Program-made: the position numbers and the translations under genes
From: Myripristis murdjan
Lineage: Eukaryota > Chordata > Actinopteri > Holocentriformes > Holocentridae
Assembly: GCF_902150065.1 (NCBI RefSeq)
Contig: NC_043983.1
Coordinates: 9,889,821-9,953,820, forward strand
Direction: 5' to 3'
Length of the DNA: 64,000 nucleotides
In this document: positions 36,275-47,944 of the stretch, one piece after another
Layout: every line of letters begins with the position of its first letter
How positions within the stretch are numbered: position 1 is the stretch's first letter
The notes under the pieces: model-generated
Database searches by the model: none
The model's input: the letters and a program-made list of their open reading frames with translations, nothing else
Told to the model about the DNA's origin: nothing

Positions 36275-38298
36275 ATACTTATGCACACTTAGGACGGGAT
36301 AACTTTACACATATTGTAGTTCAAATAACACTACAAACTCAGCTTCTGTTTTTGTTATTTAAATTTTGGTAAGTGCGGATAGATGAAAAACAAGGACACT
36401 AGATTTGGGATTTTCTCACTTTTTATATATGCAGCCATAGCTAGGACTGTAAATAGGTGCATGATTATGACATCATGCAGATCTGAATGTACTGTATATT
36501 CACCAGGCCTGATCTCTCTCACAAAAAAACATTTTTATCTAACATAAATTCCCAGAAGGCTAATTGTACCTCAAACAATATTAAGGCCATTTCTTGCTTT
36601 GTCTTTTTTTCTTATACGGTTGCATTAAAGATTGTTGAGGGAAGACGAGTAGCATGTGTCAGCAGTCTGGAGTTGGTTTCAAACGCAACTCTGGAAGAAT
36701 ATATAATGTGCCAAAGCCCTCTCCACAGAGCAGACAAAATACCACAACTCTTGCAACTGTACATTCAGTGTGCAACATACATCTTCCATTGACATATAGT
36801 GAAACACGATTCAAGGTCCACATTTTTAAGTACTTCGCTGCCCAATGCCTCCAGCACTGCAGTTGTGGATGCTTAGGGCATGATCTACTGAAGGCCAAAC
36901 TGAGGTCACATCCTGTTAAGATAAGCAGAGCAATTAAACAATTATGATGTGATTTGAAGATGAGGATAAACCGGAGAATAAGACTCTGGGTCATCTGATG
37001 GACAAAGTATTTCGGCACGGAGACGACTCTCAGCTCTTCATAAGGCAAATATACCGTTACGAGATGCTTCTCCTTCATTATGTCTGATTGCTCAAGGGAA
37101 CGTAAAGGTGGACAAAATGATAATGTCTGACACATTCTTTGAAAACATTTTCATACACAGGAAATTGTTGATTACAGTGTTATTTATCCACTCATAGAGC
37201 TGATGTCGGTGTACAAAATTATCAAAAGTGTTACATGGAATCTGAGGGTTGTCAATTTACATGAAGCATAATGCTGCTATTTACACTTTTACACATTACT
37301 ACACTCTTTACTGTTTGTATTCTGCATGGTCCTAACAGAAATTACCTCCAGCTTTTAAGAGAAATAATGACCTACTAAACCAAACTGGGTTACCTTTGGA
37401 GAGTTAAAAGACAGACTGACCAGACTGACCAGCAGAGCTCAGATAGCGTGAAGGTAAGAAGTAAACATTGTCCTAATACTCCACTGCTTACCATGGTGCG
37501 CCAACAAAAGAGAGGCTTAATAACTTAATGCTAGGAGCTCCTTGCTGGCTGGGTGGGTCTCGAAGCCGTTCTTCCTATCTGGGCCCACCGAGACTAGAGC
37601 AAACAATGGGAATCATACACCAGTCTGCTGTGGAGAGCTGGGGTGGTCAACGCTAAGAGGGTCAAGAGGAAACGGACACACTTTTGTCCCAGCTTGGGAT
37701 GGACAGGCTGCTCCTGTTGATCCACTGAAGCTGAGCGTCTCACAAAGCAGAGGACTAAAAAACAAGGAGAACTACTTGAGAAAAAGAGACAAAAAAAAAA
37801 ACCAGACAAAAAATAAGAGACAAGAAAATAAATAAAATGGGGAGATAATCACATAAATCATTGTAAGACTGATACACGAATACATAAAAATACATGAATT
37901 AATAGTAATACAATATGATAAATTGACTATAGATTAAGAAAATAAAACACTAGGCTATATATAGCCATTTCTGCCCTTAATATTGTCTGTTGGCTTTATA
38001 AGGCACTGTGTATCTGCGGCATTCCTGGAAGGCTATGTGGACCAGACTGGCAGACTGGATGTGATGAGTAACAGCTTACCGCAAGGGAAGAAGGACCAGG
38101 CTGTGGGCTGGATTGTTGGACTACGTGTCTGTGTATGTGTGTAAATGTGTGCATGCGTGTGTGTACACACACGTGTTCAGAGAGCTAAAAACCTGCAGGA
38201 TTTTTCCCTGCAAAAGCAACTTGACTTCCTTTCATTCCATCCAGAACTGCAGTTCTTTTTTGTCGCAATAACCCTTTGAACTCTGATTTTCGATTAAG

Positions 38299-38562
38299 TT
38301 TCCACTTAAGAAGTTCAGAGTTAGAAAAAAACTTTTTTCTTTTATTATATTCTATATCTGTTGGTTGTAACACTTCACTGAAGCTACATTACTCTTATAT
38401 TAAACGTTTTTCTTTCATTATCCACATATTCCCCTTAAATTTTAAAGCAGCTTCAAAGTTAGAAAAAAATCCTTTTTTCCATATTGAATGACAATGGCAC
38501 ATGCATACTCTAAATCTGCTGGTTGCAACACTTCATTGAAGCAAGTACCACACTTATATTGA
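38299..38562. repeat. Diverged tandem duplication, two units
   Basis: Unit A (about 38299-38405) and unit B (about 38428-38562) share blocks in the same order: CTTAA-like start, AGTTAGAAAAAAA followed by a T-rich block (CTTTTTTC), CTAAATCTGCTGGTTGCAA versus CTATATCTGTTGGTTGTAA, CACTTCA-TGAAGC, and an ending CTTATATT. The offset grows from about 139 to 158 bases, so unit B carries insertions. Function unknown. Confidence 0.7.
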
Positions 38563-40019
38563 GTGAAATAGTCACACCACAGATGTATCTAGATGTGTTC
38601 ATCTTTTTTTTTTTTTTAACATATTTATCTGTATTTCAGTAGCAAATGCGTCCCATGTTTGGTATTTCTGGAAAGCTCGGGATCTCCAGTAGAATTTAAA
38701 ATAAGGTTCTGTGGGTTTGAACAAAGCTCGACATGCATTTACGAAGATAAATCCATTAATTGGACAAGCAAATTTGAAGAAATCTTTAAGTAGCTGAGTG
38801 GAGTATCAGTGAGGTCATAGTGACACAGACAGATCCGTCGTTGGACGTCACAGTTTCGGAGGAGAGAGAGAGAGAGAGAAAGAGAGGGAAGAGAGACACG
38901 CTCACAAAGAGACAAGGACTTTCATTCAGTGAGTCCACATGTGTCCTCATGGTGCTCTCTTTCAGCATGCACTTCTCACTATTTTTCTTCAGCTGTTCTC
39001 CGACTGAATCTCATCCTTCTCTCCTGGGAGGCGAGAGAGGAAGCCTCACCACCATGAGGTTGTAAAAGCAAATGCTACGCCTGCTCTTCTTGCCATAAAA
39101 CAGCTTACTATTTAGCCTTGCCCATGTAACTTGGATGAGCTGGAGCAAGTTTTCCCCTTAGTGTGAAAAACAGATGGCTGGGATACATATCACCAAAAAG
39201 AGGACTTAATTCATCCTCTGACAAGACCTTTTTTTCCTATCATAAAGTATTCATTATATTAAAAGTTTTATTGATTGAATCCAAGCCAGTCCATCCTGCT
39301 GTTATCACCCTCATCAACAGCGCGTGTTGTCCACCTCAAAGCACCTATTGGTCCTGGCATTGCTTGGTGGTGAGAGACGGACAGCCAGCTCGCAGACACA
39401 GCAGCCAGCTTCAAGACTTTATTACGCTGAGGGAGGGAGAGAGAGGGGAGAGCAATGATAAGACCCGGCCTTTACGCAGACTGATAAAGTAGGACAGAAA
39501 CACACGTACAAACACACACATCACATGCTTGTCATACACAGCCACTCACACATACAGGACATACACACACAAATACAGCCATGCACACGTACGGAGATTT
39601 GTTTTCGAGCCAAGCCCAAATGTTCAACCTTTATCATGAAAGTTCATTAAGGCGGAAAGGTCAGTAGAAAACACGTTTGAAAGCCGGGCTACATGATTAT
39701 GCCTCATACATGCCTTGTCCCACACACACTTAATCAGCTTCTGACTCAGATGGTGGTTTTGAACAGGATTTGCAAAACCCTCAGATTTGTCCGCCATGTC
39801 CTTTTACCGATCTCATAAAAATGTTACAATGTAAGGTTAAACTCATTGCAATTCCACGGCCATACTGCAGGAATACTTCTGGGGACGCAGAGTGATAGAT
39901 GATATTACTGGGACATTTACCTCATTCATCTCTTGAGAATGTTCATTTTGAATATTTTTAGATTGCTCATTCAGTGGAGAGTCCTTCAGAGCTACTGTGA
40001 CAGTATTGATTGGCTGCAC

Positions 40020-40030
40020 TTCTCTCCCTC

Positions 40031-40061
<31 letters not shown>

Positions 40062-40085
40062 CCCTCTCTCCCTCTCTCACTCTCT
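40020..40085. repeat. CT microsatellite
   Basis: Imperfect CT repeat with CCCT interruptions. Confidence 0.85.
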
Positions 40086-40404
40086 ATCCCCCTCAGCGGT
40101 TTATCCATCCCTCTCTGTGGATGTAACTGAGGACACAAGTTGCTGATCAGTGTTTACAACCCAGTGTACACCCTCTCATGTCCTATTGTTCTTGCTGTCA
40201 TCCAAGCCCAGCTCAGACAGGTGGGATCAGCACCCATTATGTTCCTGAGGACTTAGGCACACAAGCAACCAGCAAACTCCAGGTTGGAGCACTCACTGAG
40301 CAGACCCCGGTGGTCATCACTGTCGCCCCACAGAGAGAAAAGAAAAACAAGTTTCAGTTCCTGGCACAACCTTTAATGAGCATAGTTTCCATGTTCTCAA
40401 CATG

Positions 40405-40600
40405 TCTACATGTGTTTCATCACACAGTCCAGAGACATAAAAGTGAAATGGATTGGGGACTCTAAATTTCCCCTTGATATGAATGTGAGAGTGACTGAAT
40501 GTCTGTTCTGTATTAGTCCTGGCATAGACTAGTGAGCTGTCTTTGTAATGTGTGCTGGGATGTGCAGCTAGTCTCTCATGACCATGGAAAGGAATACATG
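40405..40600 (+). repeat. Teleost interspersed repeat (unclassified)
   Basis: The order of blocks TTTCATCACACAGTCCAGAG, GGGGACTCTAAATTTCCCC, GATATGAATGTGAGAGTGA, CTGGCATAGACTAGTGA and GTGCTGGGATG matches a dispersed repeat seen throughout fish genomes (consensus blocks, from memory: CACAGTCCAAAGACATGCA, GACTCTAAATTGCCC, GTGTGAATGTGAGTGTG). This copy is clearly diverged. I cannot assign it to a named family without a library. Confidence 0.6.
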
Positions 40601-40854
40601 GTTGAGAAAAACAACATCTGTGGAGTTTTTCCTTGTCTTCACAGAGGGTTGGTGGTGTTGGGTAGGTCAGGCTCAGGTTGGTAGGATAGGTAGGTAGTGA
40701 TCAGGGATAATGATGAATCAGCATACAGAGAGGAGGTCATGTGACAGTGGTGCACAGACAACAACCTGTCTCTTAATGTCCTGAAGACACAAGAGATGTT
40801 AATAGACATCAGGAAGACAGAAGCAGTTCCTCAGGGTGAACATTACACACAGTC

Positions 40855-40867
40855 TTACCTGGTCCCT
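40855..40867. repeat. Left target-site duplication, TTACCTGGTCCCT
   Basis: The 13-base sequence TTACCTGGTCCCT immediately precedes the inserted LINE and recurs exactly at 41822-41834, immediately after it. Confidence 0.85.
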
Positions 40868-41821
40868 CAAGAAAGCCTTCGACAGCATCCACCGGGAAAC
40901 ACTGTGGGAGATTGTCCTGCTGTACAGTGTCCCACCCAAGTATGTAAATATCTTCAGAGCCCTGTACCACAACTCCACCTGCAGAGTTAGAACCAGCAGT
41001 GGCACTACCGACGAATTTGACATCGTGAGGGGTGTATCCTTTCGCCCCTACTCTTCCTCATCGTCATCGACTTTGTGATGAGGAAGACTCTTGCCAGAAC
41101 AGACTTCGGGATCAAGTGGGGGCAGGGCAGACTGGCCGACTTGGACTTCGCAGATAACCTGGCACTCATGAGTCACACCCACAGCGCACTCCAAGAGATG
41201 ACCAACAATCTCCACGAGCACGGAGGGAAGGTTGGCCTACGGATTAGCCATGAAAAAACCAAGGCTATGTCTGTTGGGCAGGACCAACACCACCCACCAC
41301 TCTTGCTAGGCAAAGACAACATCGAATACATCCAAAACTTCACATACCTTGGCAGCAACATCTCGAGTGTAGGAGACGTGGAAAAGGACGTCCGGACAAG
41401 GATTGGCAAAGCTTCTGGAGTGTTCCAGCGGCTCCATAACATATGGTCGTCTAAGTCCATGCAAGACGTGGGTAAAAACAGCCAGTATCACTAACACCCT
41501 GGATGTCTTCCACTGGCGGTGCCTCAGAAAAATCTTGAGGACCTCATGGTGAGACCATGTCACCAACAAAGAGGTGATGAGGAGGGTAAAGGTGCCACTA
41601 TTGTCCAACATGGTCTTTGCCAGGAGAAGAAGAATGGCTGGACTCATACTCCGCCTACCAAGAGAGCGGCCGGCGAGTGTAGCAATGGACTGGGTGCCGG
41701 AAGGTGATGAGATGGGTGTCAGCTGGCACAGCGCAAGGAAGATCGCCTGTGACTGGTCCAAATAGAAGGGACTCATTGCCCAGTGTTCCAACAGGAATGG
41801 GTGGAACTAAGTCTAAGTAAG
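40868..41821 (+). mobile_element. Second LINE insertion (RTE/Nimb-like), 5'-truncated
   Basis: The insert starts with AFDSIHRETLWEI, the conserved reverse-transcriptase AFDSVH-type motif. It continues with LADLDFADNLALMSHTHSAL, in which the catalytic FADD box reads FADN, then FTYLGSNISSVGD and TRIGKASGVFQRLHNIW. Farther on is RRRRMAGLILRLPRERPASVAM, given here only in part as a motif region (about 41620-41690). The coding sequence is broken in several places and lacks endonuclease and N-terminal RT, so it is a dead 5'-truncated copy. It is flanked by 13-bp direct repeats. The 3' end is AAGTCTAAGTAAG-like. The clade (RTE-like or Nimb-like) is not resolved. Confidence 0.8.
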
Positions 41822-41834
41822 TTACCTGGTCCCT
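41822..41834. repeat. Right target-site duplication, TTACCTGGTCCCT
   Basis: Exact copy of 40855-40867. Reading from here the older LINE resumes with its expected protein theme (TWSLNTTRP). Confidence 0.85.
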
Positions 41835-42990
41835 AAACACCACCAGGCCAACCAAGAGGGCCAAGCAGCAGATGCTTGGCCCTCTTGAGGAGACTGAGAT
41901 GAGCAAGTCTCCCACCCCTGATGCTCAAAACGTTCTACCGGGCCGCTGTCGAGAGTGTCATGACCAACAGTATCACTGGCACTGACCGTGTAGTAAGGTG
42001 AACCTCAGGACTCTGGATAGTGAGGACAGCTGAAGAAGTTATTGGGTTATCTCTCCCGCCCAAAGATTGCATTCACAAAGATCCCATAACGTTTTTGTCC
42101 ACGTGTCAGTTAGCAGATGATATCACAGTATTAAAACCAGCAGACTCTTCAATAGCCTGTCTCAGACACATCTGATGACATGCACATTCTATACAGACAC
42201 AGTGACACACACAATGCAGGGATACAGACACACCACTGCACTAGGCACTTTATTTATTGATATGTATTTAATATATGGTGTTTTTGATTATTTTAACTTT
42301 TATTGTCTTAATTAATAAATGATTTTCTGCCTTTGCACTGACTCTGGGGAACAATTTTCCATTCAACTTCATGTGTATGGTTGAATGACAATAAATTTGA
42401 ACTTGAACTTGTCTCCTATGTATTATCAGCATGCTCTTTTCTGTCTCTTTTCTGTCTTGTGCTATCATGTCGTGTCCTTGTGTTTTGTTTTGTTGCATAC
42501 TGTACTGAATAATTTCATTTTGTAAATGGTTGTTGTTGACTCTTTAAACCTTGGTAGGCGCTGTAAAGTCATTTGACATGCTTTGTAATGAAGGGCTATG
42601 TAAATAAACTTGAAAAGACTTGACCCAAAGAAAGATGGATTTTTTAGAGGCTCTAAACATTGTCCTCACCACTAAACAAGGGCAATATAGTCTTGATATT
42701 TCTGTAGTAGATCTTCATGCTCACAGGCAACATGACAGTAAATGAGTGTTGTCACTACACCTACTGCATTTCCCTTAACAGTCGGTGCAGCCTCTTGTAT
42801 CCCCCTGGTGGTCACCAGATGAACTGTAGTCTTTAAAGGTCTCGGAGGTCTATCCTCAGATTGCATTCTTTCTTCAAAATTACACTACTTTTCCCAGTGG
42901 CAGACTAATGTAAGATACTTTCTCACTCATTACATACATTTACTGTGCTAATAAAAATGACATTAGTTGTGTTTCTTAATTAAGAACATG

Positions 42991-43206
42991 AGGTAGTACC
43001 TTGCTTTACAGCCCACAAATTACAGTGTAACCATGGTGAAACTGTTTTGGAATTATGGAGTAATTACAGGGTAACAAAACCAAATGTGGGGGCACTGAGG
43101 TGTAATAACTTTGTAAGCATGAGGGATTTCAAAAATAGTTACAATGTACCTTCTTCCTACCTTGTAACTATAGAGAGTGTGGGCTGTGAAATAAAGTGAT
43201 ACTTGT
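42991..43206. mobile_element. Small non-autonomous inverted-repeat element (MITE-like)
   Basis: The left end (from about 42994) reads GTAGTACCTTGCTTTACAGC then CCACA. The right end, read in reverse complement from about 43206, gives AAGTATCACTTTATTTCACA then GCCCACA. The two ends thus form imperfect terminal inverted repeats sharing CACAGCCCACA/TACAGCCCACA. The about 160-base core (ATTACAGGGTAACA and GTGGGGGCACTGAGGTGTAA) resembles a dispersed fish repeat. No coding capacity. The exact target duplication is unclear. Confidence 0.6.
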
Positions 43207-44846
43207 TTCCCTGTTTTTCCCAGTAACTTCACAGTATCTTTAAGGTTGCCCCAGCAGTTTATCGGTGAATAACACGTGTCAATGTGGCCACTGGTGAAAC
43301 AGATGTAGAAGAGTTTTTTAGTGACATTAGTGTCATGATGTGGCATATACAAAGGACCTGAATATGCTAATAAGACATTTCCAATTTGATGACATTAATC
43401 ACACTGTCTTATGACCTTCTAGGCATTCCCTTTTTGGAACTGCTTCCATGTAATGAGTCACAGAAAAGTATGGTACTGAAATCATACCTAAAAGAAAAAA
43501 AAAGTCACCAAATGACTTTCATTTAATAGTCCATTTTTAAACTGGATGTTTACAAGTTTGCCATTGGTAATGTAAACATTATGACATAATTATCTTTATT
43601 TTGCCTTTCATTTTGTAATTTTATCTTCTTTTTCTTTTCCTCTAAAGAAGTGGAAAAGGGAGAAGACATGGTCCATTGCCTTTTAGTCGTGCTGGCCTCT
43701 TCAGATTTCCCAGCTGTGATTTTTTACACAGAGTCAAATTCCAATTTTGAGGTAACGCTTTGGCTGATTAATATTGATAATATATTATACACTTTAATCT
43801 TTGGTTCATTCAGATATATATAATCCCTTAGTGGAAGCAAAACTAGCTGTTTTACAGTTCAAAGTCCCCATTGTGTTTAACAAAGCAAGCTACACCATAT
43901 CAACACAAAAAATATTTTGACTTTTCAACTTCTTTTTAACAGGCAATGAAGTCTCTTCCACACCTGAGGGAAAAGTCTTAGTGACAGCTGTAAAAAGGGT
44001 AGGAAATACAGCATCCATTGTCAGGCATTAAGAGAGCAATGACAGTGTATGAAGTAAACTATATGAGTGAGTGGATTATTGAAACAAGTAGCGACGGAAA
44101 ACAACAGGTTCTATCTCAATAATTAAATTTAAGATGCAGATAATAGAAAATAACTACTTCTTCTCTAACAACTACAGGCTTTGACTTTTTTTTCCAAAGA
44201 GAAATGCATCATCTTTAAGCCTTCCTTACTGATGCTTATTAAAATTTTGAAGAGATGATAAATACATGCAGGTAGAGCTTACACCTCAGACCAATTCATG
44301 CAATGCAAGATGAGATTGCAAAACATTCACACACCCAAGATGCAGCTCTTTGAAATGTGCTTTCCTACCATGAGGCAGCATATTAGGTTTTCTAAATGCT
44401 GCATATTTCTGTATTGTGTCGTGTTGTCTGAATTTGATGCATGTTTTCTAAATGTTGCGCATGTATTATCAAATCGATGATGTTTTCTTAAATTGCTTGT
44501 GTTTTGTCTACTTGCATGTGTTTTCTGTATAGGAAACTGTAATAATTATAGTTGATATAATAATTAGTGACAACATCAGTTAGCCTTTTAAAAACATAAG
44601 TGTACATCGGTTGCATTAAATAAACCATAGTTTCAATAGAGTAATAACACAGAACCACATCAATTATATCAGCTACACTGAAATTGATAAAATCAGCTAC
44701 ATTATTTTGGAGGATCTTTGTCCACATTCATTACACGCTGCAGCTCTTCAGCACCATGGACAGCATCCAGCATAATCAATGGTGGATTCATATGCGTTGC
44801 AATGATACAACTTTAAGAGCCATTTATCCATTTACTTTCCTTGGTG
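43207..44846. other. Gene-free interval
   Basis: AT-rich, no recognisable gene or repeat family. The open frames present (for example on the minus strand 44488-44727) show no domain. Confidence 0.5.
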
Positions 44847-44857
44847 TTTATTTTATT
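44847..44857 (-). terminator. Polyadenylation signals for the THAP gene
   Basis: Minus strand reads GCAATAAAATAAACACC: two overlapping AATAAA hexamers about 100 bases after the predicted THAP-gene stop at 44955. This supports a transcript end here. Confidence 0.45.
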
Positions 44858-44954
44858 GCAATACTCTTTTTGTACACTGGGTGGCAGTTACTTAAAATCA
44901 GCAATGTCACTGGAAGTTGCAGCGGTCAAGAAGACTGCTGCTGCTGCAACAAGG

Positions 44955-46413
44955 TTATTTCCCACAAACACTTGGGCAGGACTCCCAGTCTCCAGTGTGT
45001 TTGTTGAGACAATTCCACGTCACTTGGATTCTGCTGCCAGCTGGTGTTATCTTCTCGACAAACGCATCGGCTCCACAAACATTACATCTTTTGAAGAGTT
45101 CCATGAGACTGGACTCGCTCACAATCCACTGCCTGTCACGCCATCCTCTTATTTGTCCCTTTGTGCATGCTGTTGTGCTTCCAGAGCTTGAGCCGTTGTC
45201 TGAGTCTGAGGGGTTCGTGAAGGGAACAAAACTCAAATCTCCAGGATCACTGGCAACCTCCAGAGTCATGCTGATGTCCAAGGCGGATGAGTCTGTTGTG
45301 GTGTCTTTTCCTCTTGTTTCCTGTGATTGACAAATCAACAGGAAAATGTTTAGTGTCTCTCTAATGGCATGGACTGCTGTTCACAAGACTTCTCAATTAT
45401 ATTATAAATATGATTATATTGTAATGAAACTGGCCATGGACCATAGTTGCTGATGTTGTTCTTGAAGTGGGACATTTACTGAGGCGACACCTTTGATGGC
45501 GAATACGGGGAGGAACACCTTTAATCTATCTAACCAAATTACAATATATAATATATTATATATTTACTGTGATTAATAATTTCTTCTGCATGAGTTACAT
45601 TTAATTTGCTAGGGTAAGTGCATCAGCTAAATTACCAAAATGCAAATGTAATGCAATGAGGTCAACTTTTATAATGTATAATTTTAGATGCAATTCATAT
45701 ACTCACAGGAAAAAAGAGCATTGTTTTTGCACTGCTTGTCGTTGTGTACGATGACATCATGTCCTGTAAGTGGTAAAAAAATATAGATTTCAAAAACGTG
45801 TTGCAGTATTCATACAGTACACATGAAGCCTTTTAATGAAATTTGATAAACCGGCTTACAGATTGATGTGTCCAACTGTGGGCCAGGTCAATGTATTTTC
45901 CAGATGTTGATGCCTTTCAGTAAAGAATACGCAATATATAAAATTTATAGGAGTCCAGGGCAAGTAAATAAAATAAAGTGAGATGTCAGTGCAAACAATC
46001 TATAGTTTACTTTGGCTAAATAACGATAACATGTCCAATTTTCTGTGGTTATAAACCTGATCATTCACAGCATGTAATGTTATTACCAGGGGACTCACCT
46101 CAGCCTCAGGTGCTGCCCTTGGTCCTCTCTGGGGAATGCCAACTGATGGGTCGGCCGTGCCCTTTAGGATAAGCCTCATTGTGCGTGTTGTCTGCTGCAT
46201 TCTTTCAAAGTAGTCGTCCTTGACAAAATGCTCGGAACAAATCAGCATCTTCTTCACGTCTGAGAGCGGTGTGTTGGGGTTCATATTCAGAGCAGTCAGC
46301 CATCGTCTCATCCGCTCCTTATTGCCTGCAGTCAGTCTGTGAAACATGACGCGAGTCCCTGCAGGCCGACACTGTATATTGTGGCAAGTTGGTACAACAC
46401 ATTTACGAGGCAT
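44955..46413 (-). CDS. THAP-type zinc-finger protein, three coding exons
   Basis: Exons on the minus strand: 46413-46099 (105 codons), 45763-45707 (19 codons) and 45320-44955 (121 codons plus stop). All are phase 0, with GT donors (gtgagt twice) and AG acceptors, giving 245 residues. Exon 1 is a THAP DNA-binding domain: C5 and C10 pair with C59 and H62 (MLICSEHF), with W39 and the D-Y-F-E segment in the expected places. The usual AVPTIF end is replaced by ADPSVGIP. Exon 3 carries a second cysteine/histidine-rich segment (LFKRCNVCGADAF ... WNCLNKHTGDWESCP) of a kind I recall from transposon-derived THAP proteins in fish. Its frame then closes quickly, although another frame continues the theme. 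It may be a short functional protein or the decaying remains of a longer one. Cellular role unknown; nuclear DNA binding is inferred. Confidence 0.7.
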
Positions 46414-46523
46414 GATGGTAAAGCTGGTATAGCTGGTTGATATATTAATGATATATTTTGGATCGCGTGTCGTCTCTCGACTTTGTTTTGGTTCTTCTCC
46501 TTTCCTTCTGCCTTCGCGTCTGC
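46414..46523 (-). promoter_or_regulatory. Short upstream region of the THAP gene
   Basis: Only about 110 bases separate the THAP start codon from the 3' tail of an I-clade LINE lying upstream on the same strand. No TATA box is obvious. If the gene is expressed, its promoter must lie in this gap, in the LINE or beyond it. Confidence 0.35.
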
Positions 46524-47935
46524 TCCTTCTTCTTCTTCCTCTTCTTCGGGGCGAATCGCACCCAGGCGGAGTATTATCGCCACCTACTGTCGTGTGACAT
46601 TGTTCTTATATCCTCTTTATCGTCGCTGTCTGCACATTGTTTTAAGGTTCATGTGTTTAATCCCTTTATGTTCCACTTAGCTCCTTGAGAAACTGTCTTT
46701 CATTTACATATTTAGGACAAAAAAGAAAGACATGCTCCATCGTCTCCATTTGATTGCAGACATCACATGTTCCACTTGGATGCTTCCTAATGTGGTGCAG
46801 AGATGAATTTAGTTTAGTGTGTCCCTGACTTTCTTACATTTCCCCACAGTGACCTTCCCTCTCCGACTTCTTCCATACTTTTGCTCCACATATGTTTTGG
46901 CAAGAATGTCTCCTGCTTCAATCCCTTGGATGCCTGTGTGAGCTGGTACCCATAAGAACTGTATATCAATTCCTACCCTAATAATTCAATATTAAGATTG
47001 CAAAATATTAAGTATGTTCTGTCTGCAGTTTGAGGAGGTATGCGTGAGACTAGCCAGTGCTGCATTAGACTCTGAATGCAGTAATATTAGGTTTGACTTC
47101 CTCTGCCCGTTGTAGAGTGAGTAAAATTGCATTCTTTTCAGCTGTTTATACTGATATATGGTCATTGTTCTCTTAGGCACCTTAACCTTCAACTCTGGGA
47201 CCTAATATGCATTACCTGTTTTTCCATTCTCTGCATTTTTAGACCCATGAGTACATATACAGTATGTATATAATGCCCATAGTTCTCATGTTGTACAGTG
47301 TTCGCATAAGCCTGAAAGATTGAATGCCTCTCTGCTTGAATGTACTTGCTCCTATATGGAGAAATTGATTGCTGGTTGAGGCTTAACATGGTGGTAACAT
47401 TGTTCTAATAACATCTAATTCCTTAGCTATATCTATATTAGATTGTAAAAACTCTCTTCTTTGATTTTAATGCTTTTTCCAACACACATCTGTAACCTTT
47501 CTGTAGGATGTACATTGTAATGGCTCTGCAAATATGACCTATAATCAGCCATTAATTGTTTCCTTCTTAGCTGAAGAGACATTTCCCCAAATTCCAGCTG
47601 AAGAGCCGACAAACATGCTGACCACAATACAACTGCAATGCTTGAGCTTGAATTCTGTCTGGAATATTCTTTATCAAAAGTCTATTGGCTCCCCAAACAT
47701 CTCATAATGTTCCACACTTTCTCACATCTGTCTTCTATTTTGCCAGTATAACATTTCCATATGTGCAATACATCAAAATACAATCCTAAAGAAAATCTGT
47801 TTTCTTTTATAATAAAGTTTAAGGCAAATATCCTCACTGTCTTTCTTCCTCATAAAAGAGACAATTTGAGATTTTTTCTATAGATAATTTAAATCCCCAC
47901 ATCAGAGCCCAGTTTTCAACTTCATCAGTTGTTCA
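46524..47935 (-). mobile_element. I-clade (Nimb-like) LINE fragment with RNase H
   Basis: Read on the minus strand from about 47935 downwards: the end of a reverse transcriptase (WALMWGFKLSIEKISNCLF, then RCEKVWNIMRCLGSQ, then ALQLEFGEMSLQLRRKQLMA). Next come RNase H pieces (HSESNAALASL and FLWVPAHTGIQGIEAGDILA), then a C-terminal zinc-binding segment (GTCDVCNQMETMEHVFLFC). After a short 3' UTR with AGGTGGCGATAATACTCCGC it ends in a GAA-rich tail (plus strand CTTCTT, 46524-46548). It is 5'-truncated with several frame disruptions, hence inactive. RNase H plus the CCHC-like tail point to the I superfamily. Confidence 0.8.
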
Positions 47936-47944
47936 GCTTTCTTA

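Larger units (their letters stand above)
33566..40400. other. Gene-free interval between foxe3 and the repeat cluster
   Basis: No supportable gene. Microsatellites: GA at 35903-35941, CA at 36123-36154 and 36233-36269, CT at about 40020-40080. A diverged tandem duplication lies at 38299-38562. Remaining frames lack domains or splice partners I could recognise. The promoter-distal side of foxe3 may contain enhancers, not identifiable from bases alone. Confidence 0.5.
40640..42412 (+). mobile_element. L2/Rex1-type LINE fragment, split by another LINE
   Basis: Left part (about 40640-40867) encodes a degraded reverse-transcriptase segment including WCTDNNLSLNVLKTQEMLID, a hallmark L2/Rex1-type motif. 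The right part (from 41822) continues the same protein theme: LTWSLNTTRPTKRAKQQ across the junction, then FYRAAVESVMTNSITG in another frame, then RTAEEVIGLSLPPK-like sequence. A 3' UTR-like stretch follows and ends GACAATAAATTTGAACTTG (to about 42412). It is 5'-truncated and has several frame disruptions. The 954 bases between the two parts are a second LINE. The clade call rests on remembered motifs. Confidence 0.75.
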
